This document shows, in pieces, positions 26,002 through 33,693 of a DNA stretch of 51,668 nucleotides. The position numbers and the translations under genes are program-made. This DNA comes from Aquifex sp964425585 (GTDB lineage Bacteria; Aquificota; Aquificia; Aquificales; Aquificaceae): NCBI GenBank assembly GCA_964425585.1, contig CAYRMG010000006.1, positions 1 through 51,668 on the forward strand, given 5' to 3'. Position 1 is the first letter of the stretch. The number at the start of each line of letters is the position of its first letter. Below the pieces are notes generated by a model. It had not been told where the DNA came from. It worked only from the letters and a program-made list of their open reading frames with translations, and searched no databases.

Positions 26002-26790
26002 ATGTTCAGAGCCCTTTGGACTTCAGCTTCCGGGATGACCGCTCAGCAGACAAACCTTGACATCATTTCCCACAACATGGCAAATGTGAACACGGTGGGA
26101 TACAAGAAGATGAGGGCAACCTTTCAGGATTTGTTATACCAAACGGTTGAAGAACCCGGTGCCCCGACCTCTCCCACGACCCGCTCACCTTCGGGATTCC
26201 AGATAGGTCTCGGAACATACGTGGCCGATACCTACGGCATATTTACCCAGGGAAACCTGACTAAAACGGATAACCAGCTTGATATAGCCATACAGGGGGA
26301 CGGCTTTTTCAAGGTTGTTCTTCCAGACGGAACGATAGCTTATACGAGAAACGGTCAGTTCAGGCTTGACTCGGAGGGGAGAATAGTAAACAGCGACGGA
26401 TATCCCCTAGACCCGGAGATAACGATTCCGCCCGATGCGATAAGCATAAGTATAGCTTCCGACGGGACGGTAAGCGTTCTTAGACAGGGAGCTACCGAGG
26501 TTGAAGAGGTAGGAAGAATAGAGCTTGCCAAGTTTGTAAACCCCGCGGGATTGAGGAGAATAGGGAACAATTTATACATACAGACCGCTGCATCGGGAGA
26601 CCCCATAATAGACAACCCGGGAAATCAAGGGCTGGGGACACTTCTTCAGGGATATCTTGAGAGCTCAAATGTGAACATAGTTGAGGAAATGGTAAACCTT
26701 ATAATAGCCCAAAGGGCTTACGAGTTTAACTCTAAAGGTATACAGGCTGCGGATGAAATGCTATCTCAAGCTGCTAATTTACGTCGTTAA
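26002..26790 (+). CDS. flgG: Flagellar distal rod protein
   Basis: 262 residues, FlgG length. The N-terminus MFRALWTSASGMTAQQTNLD with HNMANVNTVGYKK is the flagellar rod/hook signature; the middle has IAIQGDGFFKV and YTRNGQFRLDSEGR; the C-terminus has GYLESSNVNIVEEMVNLI and RAYEFNSKGIQAADEM, the coiled-coil end of axial proteins. FlgG polymerises into the distal rod and is exported by the flagellar type III apparatus. Good Shine-Dalgarno. It overlaps flgA by 38 bp. Confidence 0.96.
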   Translation: MFRALWTSASGMTAQQTNLDIISHNMANVNTVGYKKMRATFQDLLYQTVEEPGAPTSPTTRSPSGFQIGLGTYVADTYGIFTQGNLTKTDNQLDIAIQGDGFFKVVLPDGTIAYTRNGQFRLDSEGRIVNSDGYPLDPEITIPPDAISISIASDGTVSVLRQGATEVEEVGRIELAKFVNPAGLRRIGNNLYIQTAASGDPIIDNPGNQGLGTLLQGYLESSNVNIVEEMVNLIIAQRAYEFNSKGIQAADEMLSQAANLRR

Positions 26791-27385
26791 CCTTCTTCCC
26801 TTTATCGTTTTTTCCCTTGACTTGGAAAACTTAATAAAGGAAAAGTTAAAAGAGCGTTTCGGTAAGGAAGTAAAGCTAAAATCCTACGAGGTTTTGACCC
26901 CTATCCCTGAGGACTACAAAATTGTTGAACTAAAGGCTTATAAAAATATTCCGACTGGATTTATATACTTTAAGAATAAAAAGGTCGGAACGGTGAGGCT
27001 TTATCTTCTGTGGAGTTGTGAGGTTCTTATCTCAAAGAGGGACATAAACCCAGGAGAGCGACTCAACAAAAGAAATGTGGAAAAAAAACGGGTTTACTTA
27101 AGCAGGTGCACGCGGGTAAAAGAACCGATTGAGAACTTTGTTGCAGGAACCTCTATAAAGAAGGGGGAGATAATAAAAAGGAGTGATTTAAGAAAACGCT
27201 TCCTTGTGAAGAGGGGAGAGAGGGTAAGGGTTTATTACGAAAGGGGAAATATATTCATAGTTTTTGACGGGAAGGCTCTTGATAACGGATTTATGAACGA
27301 AGAGGTTAGGATTTTACCCCCTTTTTCGGATAGGGTAATAAAGGGAAAGGTGATAGGTGAGGGAACGGTTAAAATACTGGACTGA
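26753..27385 (+). CDS. flgA: Flagellar P-ring assembly chaperone
   Basis: 210 residues. FlgA helps the P ring assemble in the periplasm. A signal peptide (about 1-22, YVVNLLPFIVFS) fits the early start inside flgG; starting later would remove it. The SAF-type domain covers about 85-205, with ISKRDINPGERLNKRNVE, and KKGEIIKRSDL, then VKRGERVRVYY, the usual FlgA C-terminal pattern. The 38-bp overlap with flgG suggests coupled translation. It is followed by surE after one base. Confidence 0.88.
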   Translation: MKCYLKLLIYVVNLLPFIVFSLDLENLIKEKLKERFGKEVKLKSYEVLTPIPEDYKIVELKAYKNIPTGFIYFKNKKVGTVRLYLLWSCEVLISKRDINPGERLNKRNVEKKRVYLSRCTRVKEPIENFVAGTSIKKGEIIKRSDLRKRFLVKRGERVRVYYERGNIFIVFDGKALDNGFMNEEVRILPPFSDRVIKGKVIGEGTVKILD

Positions 27386-27386
27386 C

Positions 27387-28142
27387 ATGGCGGTTTTTTT
27401 ACTCGTTAACGACGACGGATACTTTTCTCCCGGAATAAATGCATTGAGGGAAGCTTTAAAATCCCTCGGAAGGGTTGTCGTGGTTGCGCCAGACAGGAAC
27501 CTAAGCGGGGTGGGACACTCTCTTACCTTTACTAAACCGCTTACTATGAGGAAGATAGATACGGACTTTTACACGGTAATTGACGGAACTCCCGCGGATT
27601 GCGTTCATCTGGGATACAGGGTTATTCTTGAGGAGAAAAAACCCGACTTGGTGCTTTCGGGGATAAATGAGGGACCCAATCTCGGCGAAGATATAACTTA
27701 TTCGGGAACGGTTTCGGGTGCGATGGAGGGAAGGATTCTCGGTATTCCTTCAATTGCCTTCTCGGTTTTCGGCAGGGGTTCAATAATGTTTGACGAGGTT
27801 TCAAAGGTTTGCGTTGATATAGTAAAGAAGGTTCTTGAAAAAGGTCTTCCGGAGGATACTTATCTCAACGTGAACATCCCGAACTTGAGGTATGAGGAAC
27901 TAAAAGGTTATATGATAACGAGGCAGGGAAAGAGGGCTTACAAGGAAAGGGTTTTCAAGTATCTTGACCCCTATGGGAAACCCTTTTACTGGATAGCTGC
28001 GGAAGAGTTCGGATGGCACGCGGAGGAAGGAACAGATTACTGGGCGGTTATGAATGGATTTGTTTCCATCACTCCCCTTGACCTTGACCTTACAAACTAC
28101 AGGGCTATGAAGGAAATTAAGTTCCTTGAGAAGTTCTTATGA
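27387..28142 (+). CDS. surE: 5'-nucleotidase / stationary-phase survival phosphatase
   Basis: 251 residues. SurE removes phosphate from nucleoside monophosphates using a divalent metal. The metal site is made by the Asp pair in LLVNDDGYFSPGI (residues 5-17), the Ser in DRNLSGVGHSLT, and the Asn in LVLSGINEGPNLGEDITYSG. The ATG at 27387, one base after the flgA stop, matches the family start; the frame is open further upstream inside flgA, but those codons are not part of the family. Very close to Aquifex SurE as remembered. Confidence 0.96.
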   Translation: MAVFLLVNDDGYFSPGINALREALKSLGRVVVVAPDRNLSGVGHSLTFTKPLTMRKIDTDFYTVIDGTPADCVHLGYRVILEEKKPDLVLSGINEGPNLGEDITYSGTVSGAMEGRILGIPSIAFSVFGRGSIMFDEVSKVCVDIVKKVLEKGLPEDTYLNVNIPNLRYEELKGYMITRQGKRAYKERVFKYLDPYGKPFYWIAAEEFGWHAEEGTDYWAVMNGFVSITPLDLDLTNYRAMKEIKFLEKFL

Positions 28143-28175
28143 GTTCACTCCTTTTTTTCATTTCCCGATTATTCT

Positions 28176-28181
28176 TATATT
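28176..28181 (+). promoter_or_regulatory. Candidate -10 element for glcD
   Basis: TATATT ends 6 nt before the glcD ATG at 28188. The 45-bp gap after surE has no Shine-Dalgarno next to the ATG, so a leaderless start is suggested. Confidence 0.4.
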
Positions 28182-28187
28182 ATTCCC

Positions 28188-29573
28188 ATGGCTGTAATTA
28201 CAAAGCTGGAAAGACTAAAGAAAGCTCTCGGGGAGAAAAAGGTAAAGGACTCAATAGTTGAGAGGAAGTTATACTCTTACGATGCGACTCCTATACCCGT
28301 TGAAAGAAGCATACCCGCTGCGGTTGTTTTTCCCGAAAATAGGGAGGATGTTATAAAGCTCGTTGAGGTTTGTTATGAGGAAGATATTCCCATATTCCCG
28401 AGAGGAGCGGGTTCCGGTCTTACGGGCGGTGCGGTTCCGACAAGGGAAGACGGAATAGTGGTCTCCTTTGAGAAGATGGATAAATTCACGGTAGATGTTG
28501 ACAATGCTACCGCCACGGTTCAACCGGGTGTGATAACTTATCAGTTTCAGGAGTATGTTGAGAAGCTGGGTCTCTTCTATCCGCCGGACCCATCTTCCTT
28601 TAAGTATTCAACGATAGGCGGAAACGTTGCGGAAAATGCTGGAGGACCCAGGTGCTTGAAATACGGTGTTACGAGGGAATACGTTCTCGGACTTGAGACG
28701 GTAATAAAAGAGGGAAAGGTTGTAAAAACGGGAAGCCCCGTTTTGAAGGATGTTGCGGGATACGATATAACCAAACTTCTTGTGGGTTCCGAGGGAACTC
28801 TCGGGCTGTTTACGGAGATTACCCTCAAGCTCATACCTAAACCGAAGGCACGTATGACCGCTCTTGCGGTTTTCAACGACCTTGAGACCGTGGGAAAGGC
28901 TGTAAGTAAAATTCTTACATCAGGAATATTCCCGTCCGCCCTTGAGTTTATGGACAGGGATGCCATAAGAGCTGTAGAAGACTACAAGCCTGTAGGTCTT
29001 CCGAGAGATGCGGAAGCTCTCCTTCTCATTGAGGTTGACGGGCATCCCTTAGCGGTAAAGGAGGAGATAAAGGAAGTAGGAAGGATTCTCTCCGAGCTCG
29101 GAGCAAAGGTTCAGGTTGCCCAAAGTGAGGAAGAAGCCCAAAAGTTATGGACAGCAAGGAAGAACCTGGGACCCGCTCTCGGTAATCTAAAGAGCGGAAA
29201 GATAAACGAAGATATTGTCTTTCCCAGAACTTACCTTCCGGAAGCTCTACCCAAGCTCAGGGAAATAGCGAGGAAATACGGTCTTCTTATGGTTGTCTTC
29301 GGCCATATAGGGGACGGAAACCTTCACGTAAATCTCTTATATGACAAATCAAATCGGGAAGAAGAGGAAAGGGCGGAAAAAGCCGTTGACGAAGTGTTTG
29401 AACTCGCTCTTTCTTATCACGGCTCAATTACAGGTGAGCACGGCGTAGGACTTACCAAGAGAAAGTTCCTCAGGTGGCAGTTCGGCGAGACGGGTTATGA
29501 ACTTCTCAAAGGTATAAAGGCGCTCTTTGACCCTAAAAATCTATTCAATCCGGGGAAGCTCTTCCCCGCTTGA
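28188..29573 (+). CDS. glcD: FAD-linked 2-hydroxyacid oxidase/dehydrogenase (GlcD type)
   Basis: 461 residues. The N-terminal FAD domain of the PCMH/VAO family shows PAAVVFPENREDVIKLV, the pyrophosphate loop FPRGAGSGLTGGAVP (about residues 68-82), GGNVAENAGGPRCLKYG near 145, and VGSEGTLGLFTEITLKL near 203. The C-terminal FAD-oxidase domain has VFGHIGDGNLHVNLLYD with metal-binding His, and SITGEHGVGLTKRKFL. Glycolate or D-lactate are likely substrates; without the GlcE/GlcF subunits nearby the exact acid is open. Confidence 0.9.
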   Translation: MAVITKLERLKKALGEKKVKDSIVERKLYSYDATPIPVERSIPAAVVFPENREDVIKLVEVCYEEDIPIFPRGAGSGLTGGAVPTREDGIVVSFEKMDKFTVDVDNATATVQPGVITYQFQEYVEKLGLFYPPDPSSFKYSTIGGNVAENAGGPRCLKYGVTREYVLGLETVIKEGKVVKTGSPVLKDVAGYDITKLLVGSEGTLGLFTEITLKLIPKPKARMTALAVFNDLETVGKAVSKILTSGIFPSALEFMDRDAIRAVEDYKPVGLPRDAEALLLIEVDGHPLAVKEEIKEVGRILSELGAKVQVAQSEEEAQKLWTARKNLGPALGNLKSGKINEDIVFPRTYLPEALPKLREIARKYGLLMVVFGHIGDGNLHVNLLYDKSNREEEERAEKAVDEVFELALSYHGSITGEHGVGLTKRKFLRWQFGETGYELLKGIKALFDPKNLFNPGKLFPA

Positions 29574-29595
29574 TTTTAAAACCTTGTTTTAAAAT
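29573..29595 (+). terminator. AT-rich inverted repeat after glcD, possible terminator or operator
   Basis: ATTTTAAAAC (29573-29582) and GTTTTAAAAT (29586-29595) are perfect inverted repeats around a 3-nt loop, starting at the last base of the glcD stop. There are no G/C pairs to speak of and no U-run, so it would be a weak terminator at high temperature; an operator is equally possible. Confidence 0.3.
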
Positions 29596-29636
29596 ATTTC
29601 AAAAAATTGTTTTAAATTTGCCTTTTTTGTTTTAAA
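29584..29636 (+). repeat. Three copies of TTGTTTTAAA
   Basis: TTGTTTTAAA starts at 29584, 29607 and 29627, spaced 23 and 20 bp, about two helical turns each. The cluster is in the 105-bp gap between glcD and the 56-residue gene, directly upstream of the latter's leader. Apart from this cluster I see nothing in the gap. Confidence 0.6.
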
Positions 29637-29678
29637 AACATAGATTAAAACCCGTATAAATCCCTTCGGAGGTGCGTT

Positions 29679-29849
29679 ATGAGTAAAGAATTAATGCTTA
29701 TTCTCAAAGAAGCGGGAATGGTAAACTGTCTCGAGGAAGACGATTACTGCACGGAACAAAATCTTAAAGAGGAGTATATGAAACTGATTAAGGAAGAAGA
29801 GAAAAAGGAAGATTCTTACGTTGATTTCAGCGATACTCCTCAGGATTGA
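29679..29849 (+). CDS. Small acidic protein, 56 residues
   Basis: An ATG preceded by CGGAGGTG (good Shine-Dalgarno) opens 56 codons: MSKELMLILKEAGMVNCLEE, then an acidic helical stretch with a second Cys (DDYCTEQN) and the ending DFSDTPQD. No family recognised. The ribosome site, sensible amino acid usage like the neighbours (Glu/Lys rich) and filling of an otherwise empty stretch argue that it is real. It overlaps the convergent rpsT by 10 bp. The repeat cluster just upstream could regulate it. Confidence 0.7.
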   Translation: MSKELMLILKEAGMVNCLEEDDYCTEQNLKEEYMKLIKEEEKKEDSYVDFSDTPQD

Positions 29850-30121
29850 GCTTGTTGTTGCAGGGCTTTATTCAGAAGTGCGTAAACTCTTGAGGCTCTC
29901 CTTGCCGCTTCATTCTTGTGGATAACTCCCTTTGATGCGGTATGATAAATAACGCTTATTACCTCGTTTATATACTCTTTTGCCTTTTCAATCTCTCCGT
30001 TTTCAATCATCTTCCTGAAATTCTTTATGTAGGTTCTCATTCTTGAGAGATGATACCTGTTCCTCAACCTTCTCCTTGCGTCCCTTCTCATTCTCTTTTT
30101 AGCCTGTCTCGTATTCGGCAT
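29840..30121 (-). CDS. rpsT: 30S ribosomal protein S20
   Basis: 93 residues. S20 binds 16S rRNA in the body of the small subunit. It is highly basic and helical: NTRQAKKRMRRDARRRLRNR at the start, then SRMRTYIKNFRKMI and HKNEAARRASRVYALLNKAL, the family's typical end. AAGGAGGT forms a near-perfect Shine-Dalgarno, as expected for a highly expressed gene. It is 29 bp downstream of sfsA. Confidence 0.97.
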   Translation of the reverse strand: MPNTRQAKKRMRRDARRRLRNRYHLSRMRTYIKNFRKMIENGEIEKAKEYINEVISVIYHTASKGVIHKNEAARRASRVYALLNKALQQQAQS

Positions 30122-30150
30122 ATCTTACCTCCTTTCAGGAGTTTATTAGT

Positions 30151-30798
30151 TTAAATCTCAAAAGGTATTTTTTCAACAATTTTAACTTCCTTGAGTCCAA
30201 CCTTACACTTATAAACCTCTACGGGAAATCCCTTTGCAACGTATTCGTAAAAGATTTTACAAAATTCCGCATCCCTCTCGCAGTTCGGCATAAATCTCTC
30301 AAAATCTTCCCTCTGGACTACAAAAACAAGAAGGGGGTCATACTTATCTTTGTGCTTAATAAGTTCCCTTACGTGACTTGTTCCCCTTCCCGTAGGGGCA
30401 TCGGGAAAAAGTGCGACACCGTTTTTAACGAGGTTCACAGATTTCACCTCAACGAGTTTATTTTCTACGAGGAAATCAAACCTGTGATTTCCTACCTTTA
30501 CCTCCCTTTTTATACTCTTAACACCATTTTTCTTTAAAAACTCCTCGTAAAGCCTTGTTGCATAATGAGACTCTATACATACGAGGCTTCCCTCTCCTCG
30601 TGCAAGGAGTATCTCGTATTTATACTTTCCTGTGCTTTTTTCCCTAACGAAAACCGTATTACCGAACTTAAGGAGTTCCTCAAGCCTTCCCGTGTTTCTT
30701 ATAAGTGCTTTCTCAATTCCGCCTTTTATAAAAATCTCCCCGACAAAACGGTTAATCCTCTTTAAAAACAATGCGGGAATTAAGGGAGGTAGAACCAT
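30151..30798 (-). CDS. sfsA: SfsA family protein (sugar fermentation stimulation protein homologue)
   Basis: 215 residues, slightly shorter than the family's about 230. The C-terminal nuclease-like motif is visible: RFDFLVENKLVEVKSVNLV near residue 107 (Asp, then Glu-x-Lys), then ALFPDAPTGRGTSHVRELI near 130, diagnostic for SfsA. Its biochemical role is uncertain; the fold suggests DNA binding or cleavage. A TAACAT hexamer on the minus strand (30810-30805) ends 6 nt before the ATG and there is no Shine-Dalgarno. Divergent from fabZ by 22 bp. Confidence 0.9.
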   Translation of the reverse strand: MVLPPLIPALFLKRINRFVGEIFIKGGIEKALIRNTGRLEELLKFGNTVFVREKSTGKYKYEILLARGEGSLVCIESHYATRLYEEFLKKNGVKSIKREVKVGNHRFDFLVENKLVEVKSVNLVKNGVALFPDAPTGRGTSHVRELIKHKDKYDPLLVFVVQREDFERFMPNCERDAEFCKIFYEYVAKGFPVEVYKCKVGLKEVKIVEKIPFEI

Positions 30799-30808
30799 AA
30801 AAAAATGT

Positions 30809-30814
30809 TAAAAT
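30809..30814 (+). promoter_or_regulatory. Candidate -10 element for fabZ
   Basis: TAAAAT ends 6 nt before the fabZ ATG in a 22-bp divergent gap that also holds a TAACAT on the other strand for sfsA. No Shine-Dalgarno is present on either side. Confidence 0.45.
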
Positions 30815-30820
30815 TTCTTT

Positions 30821-31273
30821 ATGGATATTCAGGAAATAATGAATATCTTGCCCCACAGGTATCCCATACTTCTCGTTGATAGAATACTTGAAATAGAAGA
30901 GGGAAAAAGGATAGTGGGACTTAAGAACGTGAGCGTTAACGAGCCCGTATTTCAGGGACACTTTCCCGGCTTTCCCCTATTTCCGGGTGTTTACATCCTT
31001 GAGGCAATGGCTCAGGTGGGCGGAATACTTATGATTAAGTCCCTGAACCTTGAGATAGGAAAGTATGCGGTAGTTTTTGCGGGAATAGATGAAGCAAGAT
31101 TTAAAAAGCCTGTTTATCCGGGAGACCAGCTAATTCTTGAACTTGAAGTAATATCCCTTAAAAAGGTTCTTTCAAAAATGAAAGGTGTTGCGAAGGTAAA
31201 CGGACAAGTTGTAGCGGAAGCCGTATTGATGGCTGCAGCAAGAAAGCTTGAAGATATTAAAAGGAATGCCTGA
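30821..31273 (+). CDS. fabZ: 3-hydroxyacyl-[acyl-carrier-protein] dehydratase
   Basis: 150 residues, a hot-dog fold enzyme of fatty acid elongation. Catalytic His is in LPHRYPILLVDRI (residues 10-22); GHFPGFPLFPGVYILEAMAQ near residue 46 has the conserved second half with the catalytic Glu. Final residues fit (VNGQVVAEAVLMAA). FabZ supplies the acyl chains whose hydroxy precursors LpxA uses. Convergent 17-bp overlap with the cytochrome assembly gene. Confidence 0.97.
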   Translation: MDIQEIMNILPHRYPILLVDRILEIEEGKRIVGLKNVSVNEPVFQGHFPGFPLFPGVYILEAMAQVGGILMIKSLNLEIGKYAVVFAGIDEARFKKPVYPGDQLILELEVISLKKVLSKMKGVAKVNGQVVAEAVLMAAARKLEDIKRNA

Positions 31274-32012
31274 AAAAGAGAAGGGTTACCAAACCCAAAA
31301 GGGTTCCAAAAAGGGATAAGAAGGAAATCTGAGAAGGTTTAAAAGCCTTTATAAGATACATATGGGATAGGAATGCGTAATAAATCCACAAAAGTAGCGT
31401 AGCAAGTAGTTTCGGGTCATTAACCCAGTGTATACCGAGGTATGTTTTTGTCCACAAGCTTCCGAATATAAGTGTAAGCGTCAAACCGATAAAGGTAAGT
31501 ATTATAAAGCTCTTCTCAAGCTTTTTTAAAATCCTGAGCGGTGCAAGAGGAAGTCTTATATTTCCCTTCTTTAGACTTCTCTCAACAAGTAACTTTGAGA
31601 AGGATGCAAATCCCCCGAATATCAGGAAAACGTATGATAGCCCCGCACTTACTATGTGAAGTATATAAAGGGGGTTTGAAAAGCCCAGAGACCTTGAAGG
31701 AATGGCAAAAACGGTTGTAAGGAATGCGATGAAGGAAACTATAGCTCCGAAAAGGGAAAAATCATACTTCCTTGAAAGAAGTATAAATATAAATGCGGAT
31801 AGATTACCTATGAAGGAAAACATCCCGTAAACGTCTCCCACGGGAAAGGTTTTCGTTTTAATATACTCTGAGAAAAGCAGGAAGAGATAAAGGAAAAAAC
31901 CGATTCCTAAAAAGGTGTATGAAGCTTTTAAAATACCCTTTTTCTGTGAAAAGTTTGCAAGGAGAAAAGAGAGAAATGAAATAAAGTATGAAAGCAGTAT
32001 AATGAAGGTCAT
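31257..32012 (-). CDS. CcsA/ResC-like cytochrome c assembly membrane protein
   Basis: About 251 residues and eight membrane segments. The motif GSLWTKTYLGIHWVNDPKLLATL near the C-terminus follows the haem-handling WxWD region of CcsA/CcmC/ResC proteins (GxxW...W..DP.....W), though some Trp are replaced; His residues in other segments (LYILHIVSAGLSY, SHMYL) suit haem ligands. It probably moves haem across the membrane for cytochrome c maturation. I start at ATG 32012: the frame is open to another ATG at 32072, but that would reach 36 bp into the divergent gene at 32037 and add a charged, non-conserved head. Confidence 0.75.
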   Translation of the reverse strand: MTFIILLSYFISFLSFLLANFSQKKGILKASYTFLGIGFFLYLFLLFSEYIKTKTFPVGDVYGMFSFIGNLSAFIFILLSRKYDFSLFGAIVSFIAFLTTVFAIPSRSLGFSNPLYILHIVSAGLSYVFLIFGGFASFSKLLVERSLKKGNIRLPLAPLRILKKLEKSFIILTFIGLTLTLIFGSLWTKTYLGIHWVNDPKLLATLLLWIYYAFLSHMYLIKAFKPSQISFLSLFGTLLGLVTLLFFRHSF

Positions 32013-32021
32013 AAATAGGAG

Positions 32022-32027
32022 TATAAT
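32022..32027 (+). promoter_or_regulatory. Consensus -10 element next to the SPOUT gene start
   Basis: TATAAT (perfect consensus) ends 9 nt before ATG 32037, with no ribosome site between; transcription would begin at or next to the start codon. The divergent cytochrome assembly gene starts at 32012. Confidence 0.5.
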
Positions 32028-32036
32028 TCCTTTTCT

Positions 32037-32612
32037 ATGAAAAACGAGAATGTCTTCATTGCCTTGCTCCATTACCCCGCACTTGATAAAGACGGAAAGA
32101 TTGTTGTGACATCCTTCACAACTATGGATTTACACGATATAGCGCGTCCCGCAAGGGCTTACGAGATTAATAGATACTACATCGTTCAACCTATAGACGC
32201 CCAAAGGATTGTTATCCAAAGACAGATAAGCTACTGGCTTTCGGAAGAAGGAAAAAAGTCCAACCCCACAAGGTATGAAATTGTCCAGCTCGTGAGACTT
32301 GCCTACACCCTTGATGAGGTAATAGAAGATATAGAAAAAGAAAGAGGAAAAAAGCCGATGCTGGTAGGAACGGATGCGAGAAAGTATCCCAACACGATTA
32401 AGTATTCAGAATTAAAAAGGGAGATAGAAAAGAGGGATAAGGACTGGTTAATAGTATTCGGAACGGGGCACGGCATTCCCCCCGACCTTATGAATACATT
32501 TGATTACATTCTTGAACCTATATACGGTGCGGAGGACTGGAATCACTTGTCCGTAAGGAATGCTGTTGCAATAATACTGGACAGGTTGTTCAGCAGAAAC
32601 AGGTGCGACTGA
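32037..32612 (+). CDS. SPOUT-class RNA methyltransferase-like protein (TrmD C-terminal-like family)
   Basis: 191 residues. It resembles the family of SAM-dependent SPOUT proteins (Pfam Methyltrn_RNA_4): FIALLHYPALDKDGKIVVTS at the start, SFTTMDLHDIARPARAYEI, YIVQPIDAQRIVIQRQI, and the knot region VFGTGHGIPPDLM near residue 140 with YGAEDWNHLSVRNAVAIIL. It is thought to modify RNA; the target is unknown. In several bacteria it stands near trmD or fused to it; here it precedes mraY by one base. The promoter is a perfect -10 next to the ATG. Confidence 0.85.
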   Translation: MKNENVFIALLHYPALDKDGKIVVTSFTTMDLHDIARPARAYEINRYYIVQPIDAQRIVIQRQISYWLSEEGKKSNPTRYEIVQLVRLAYTLDEVIEDIEKERGKKPMLVGTDARKYPNTIKYSELKREIEKRDKDWLIVFGTGHGIPPDLMNTFDYILEPIYGAEDWNHLSVRNAVAIILDRLFSRNRCD

Positions 32613-32613
32613 T

Positions 32614-33693
32614 ATGTTATACCATATTGCAATAATACTTAAGAATTACTGGTTTGCTTTCAACGTTCTTAAGTATATTACGTTTCGTTCTTTCACCGCT
32701 ACCCTCATTGCTTTTTTCATAACCTTGCTCCTTTCTCCTACGTTCATACAAAAGTTAAAAAGACTCCAGGGTCTTTTTGGGGGATACGTAAGGGAATACA
32801 CGCCCGACACCCACAAAAGCAAGAGATACACTCCCACAATGGGCGGAATAGTTATCCTGATAGTCCTTTTAATATCTTCCCTTCTCTTGATGAGGTGGGA
32901 TGTAAAACACACCTGGGTGGTTCTGTTTTCCCTCCTTTCCTTCGGACTAATAGGTTTCTGGGATGACTACGTTAAGTTGAAGAACAAAAAAGGAATAAGC
33001 ATAAAGGTGAAGCTTCTTGCTCAGCTCTTTTTTGCCTTTATTGTCTCCATACTTATATACTTCTGGGACGGGATAGATACAAAGCTGTATTTTCCCTTTT
33101 TCAAGGATTTATTTATTGACCTCGGTCTTCTTTACATTCCCTTTTCGGTTTTTATTATAGTGGGAAGTGCAAACGCTGTAAATCTCACCGATGGACTTGA
33201 CGGACTTGCTATAGGCCCCGCTATGACCACAGCTACAGCTTTGGGAATAGTTGCTTACGCGGCAGGTCACCACGGAATAGCTAAATACCTGGGAATACCC
33301 TACGTTCCCTATGCGGGTGAGCTTACCGTTTTTTGCTTTGCCCTCGTGGGTGCAGGATTGGGATTTTTGTGGTTTAATTCCTTCCCGGCACAGATGTTTA
33401 TGGGAGATGTGGGAGCTCTCAGCATAGGTGCCTCCCTCGGAACCGTTGCATTACTCATAAAGTCGGAATTTATATTTGCGGTGGCGGCGGGTGTTTTCGT
33501 CTTTGAAACTATAAGCGTTATACTCCAGATAATTTACTTTAGATGGACGGGCGGAAAGAGACTTTTCAGGAGGGCACCATTTCATCACCACCTTGAGCTT
33601 GCGGGTGTTCCGGAGCCTAAAATCGTCATAAGAATGTGGATAATTTCCGTTCTCCTTGCTATAGTTGCCGTTGCGATGCTAAAGTTAAGATGA
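32614..33693 (+). CDS. mraY: Phospho-N-acetylmuramoyl-pentapeptide transferase
   Basis: 359 residues and 10 membrane segments. MraY moves phospho-MurNAc-pentapeptide from UDP to undecaprenyl phosphate, making lipid I. Signatures are GFWDDYVKLKNKKG near residue 112 (Asp pair), NAVNLTDGLDGLAIGP near residue 190, MFMGDVGALSIGA and FRRAPFHHHLELAG near residue 322 (His triad). Unlike in most bacteria it is not within a division/cell-wall cluster. Stop and start of the next gene overlap (TGATG). Confidence 0.97.
   Translation: MLYHIAIILKNYWFAFNVLKYITFRSFTATLIAFFITLLLSPTFIQKLKRLQGLFGGYVREYTPDTHKSKRYTPTMGGIVILIVLLISSLLLMRWDVKHTWVVLFSLLSFGLIGFWDDYVKLKNKKGISIKVKLLAQLFFAFIVSILIYFWDGIDTKLYFPFFKDLFIDLGLLYIPFSVFIIVGSANAVNLTDGLDGLAIGPAMTTATALGIVAYAAGHHGIAKYLGIPYVPYAGELTVFCFALVGAGLGFLWFNSFPAQMFMGDVGALSIGASLGTVALLIKSEFIFAVAAGVFVFETISVILQIIYFRWTGGKRLFRRAPFHHHLELAGVPEPKIVIRMWIISVLLAIVAVAMLKLR

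Noticed and set aside
32013..32072. Longer start of the CcsA-like gene at 32072
   Set aside because: It would overlap the divergent SPOUT gene and its TATAAT promoter, and adds a charged head before the first membrane segment.
33636..33692. Longer UbiA-family start inside mraY
   Set aside because: The extra 19 codons are Cys/Arg-rich and read a conserved mraY region in another frame; a start at the mraY stop matches the family.
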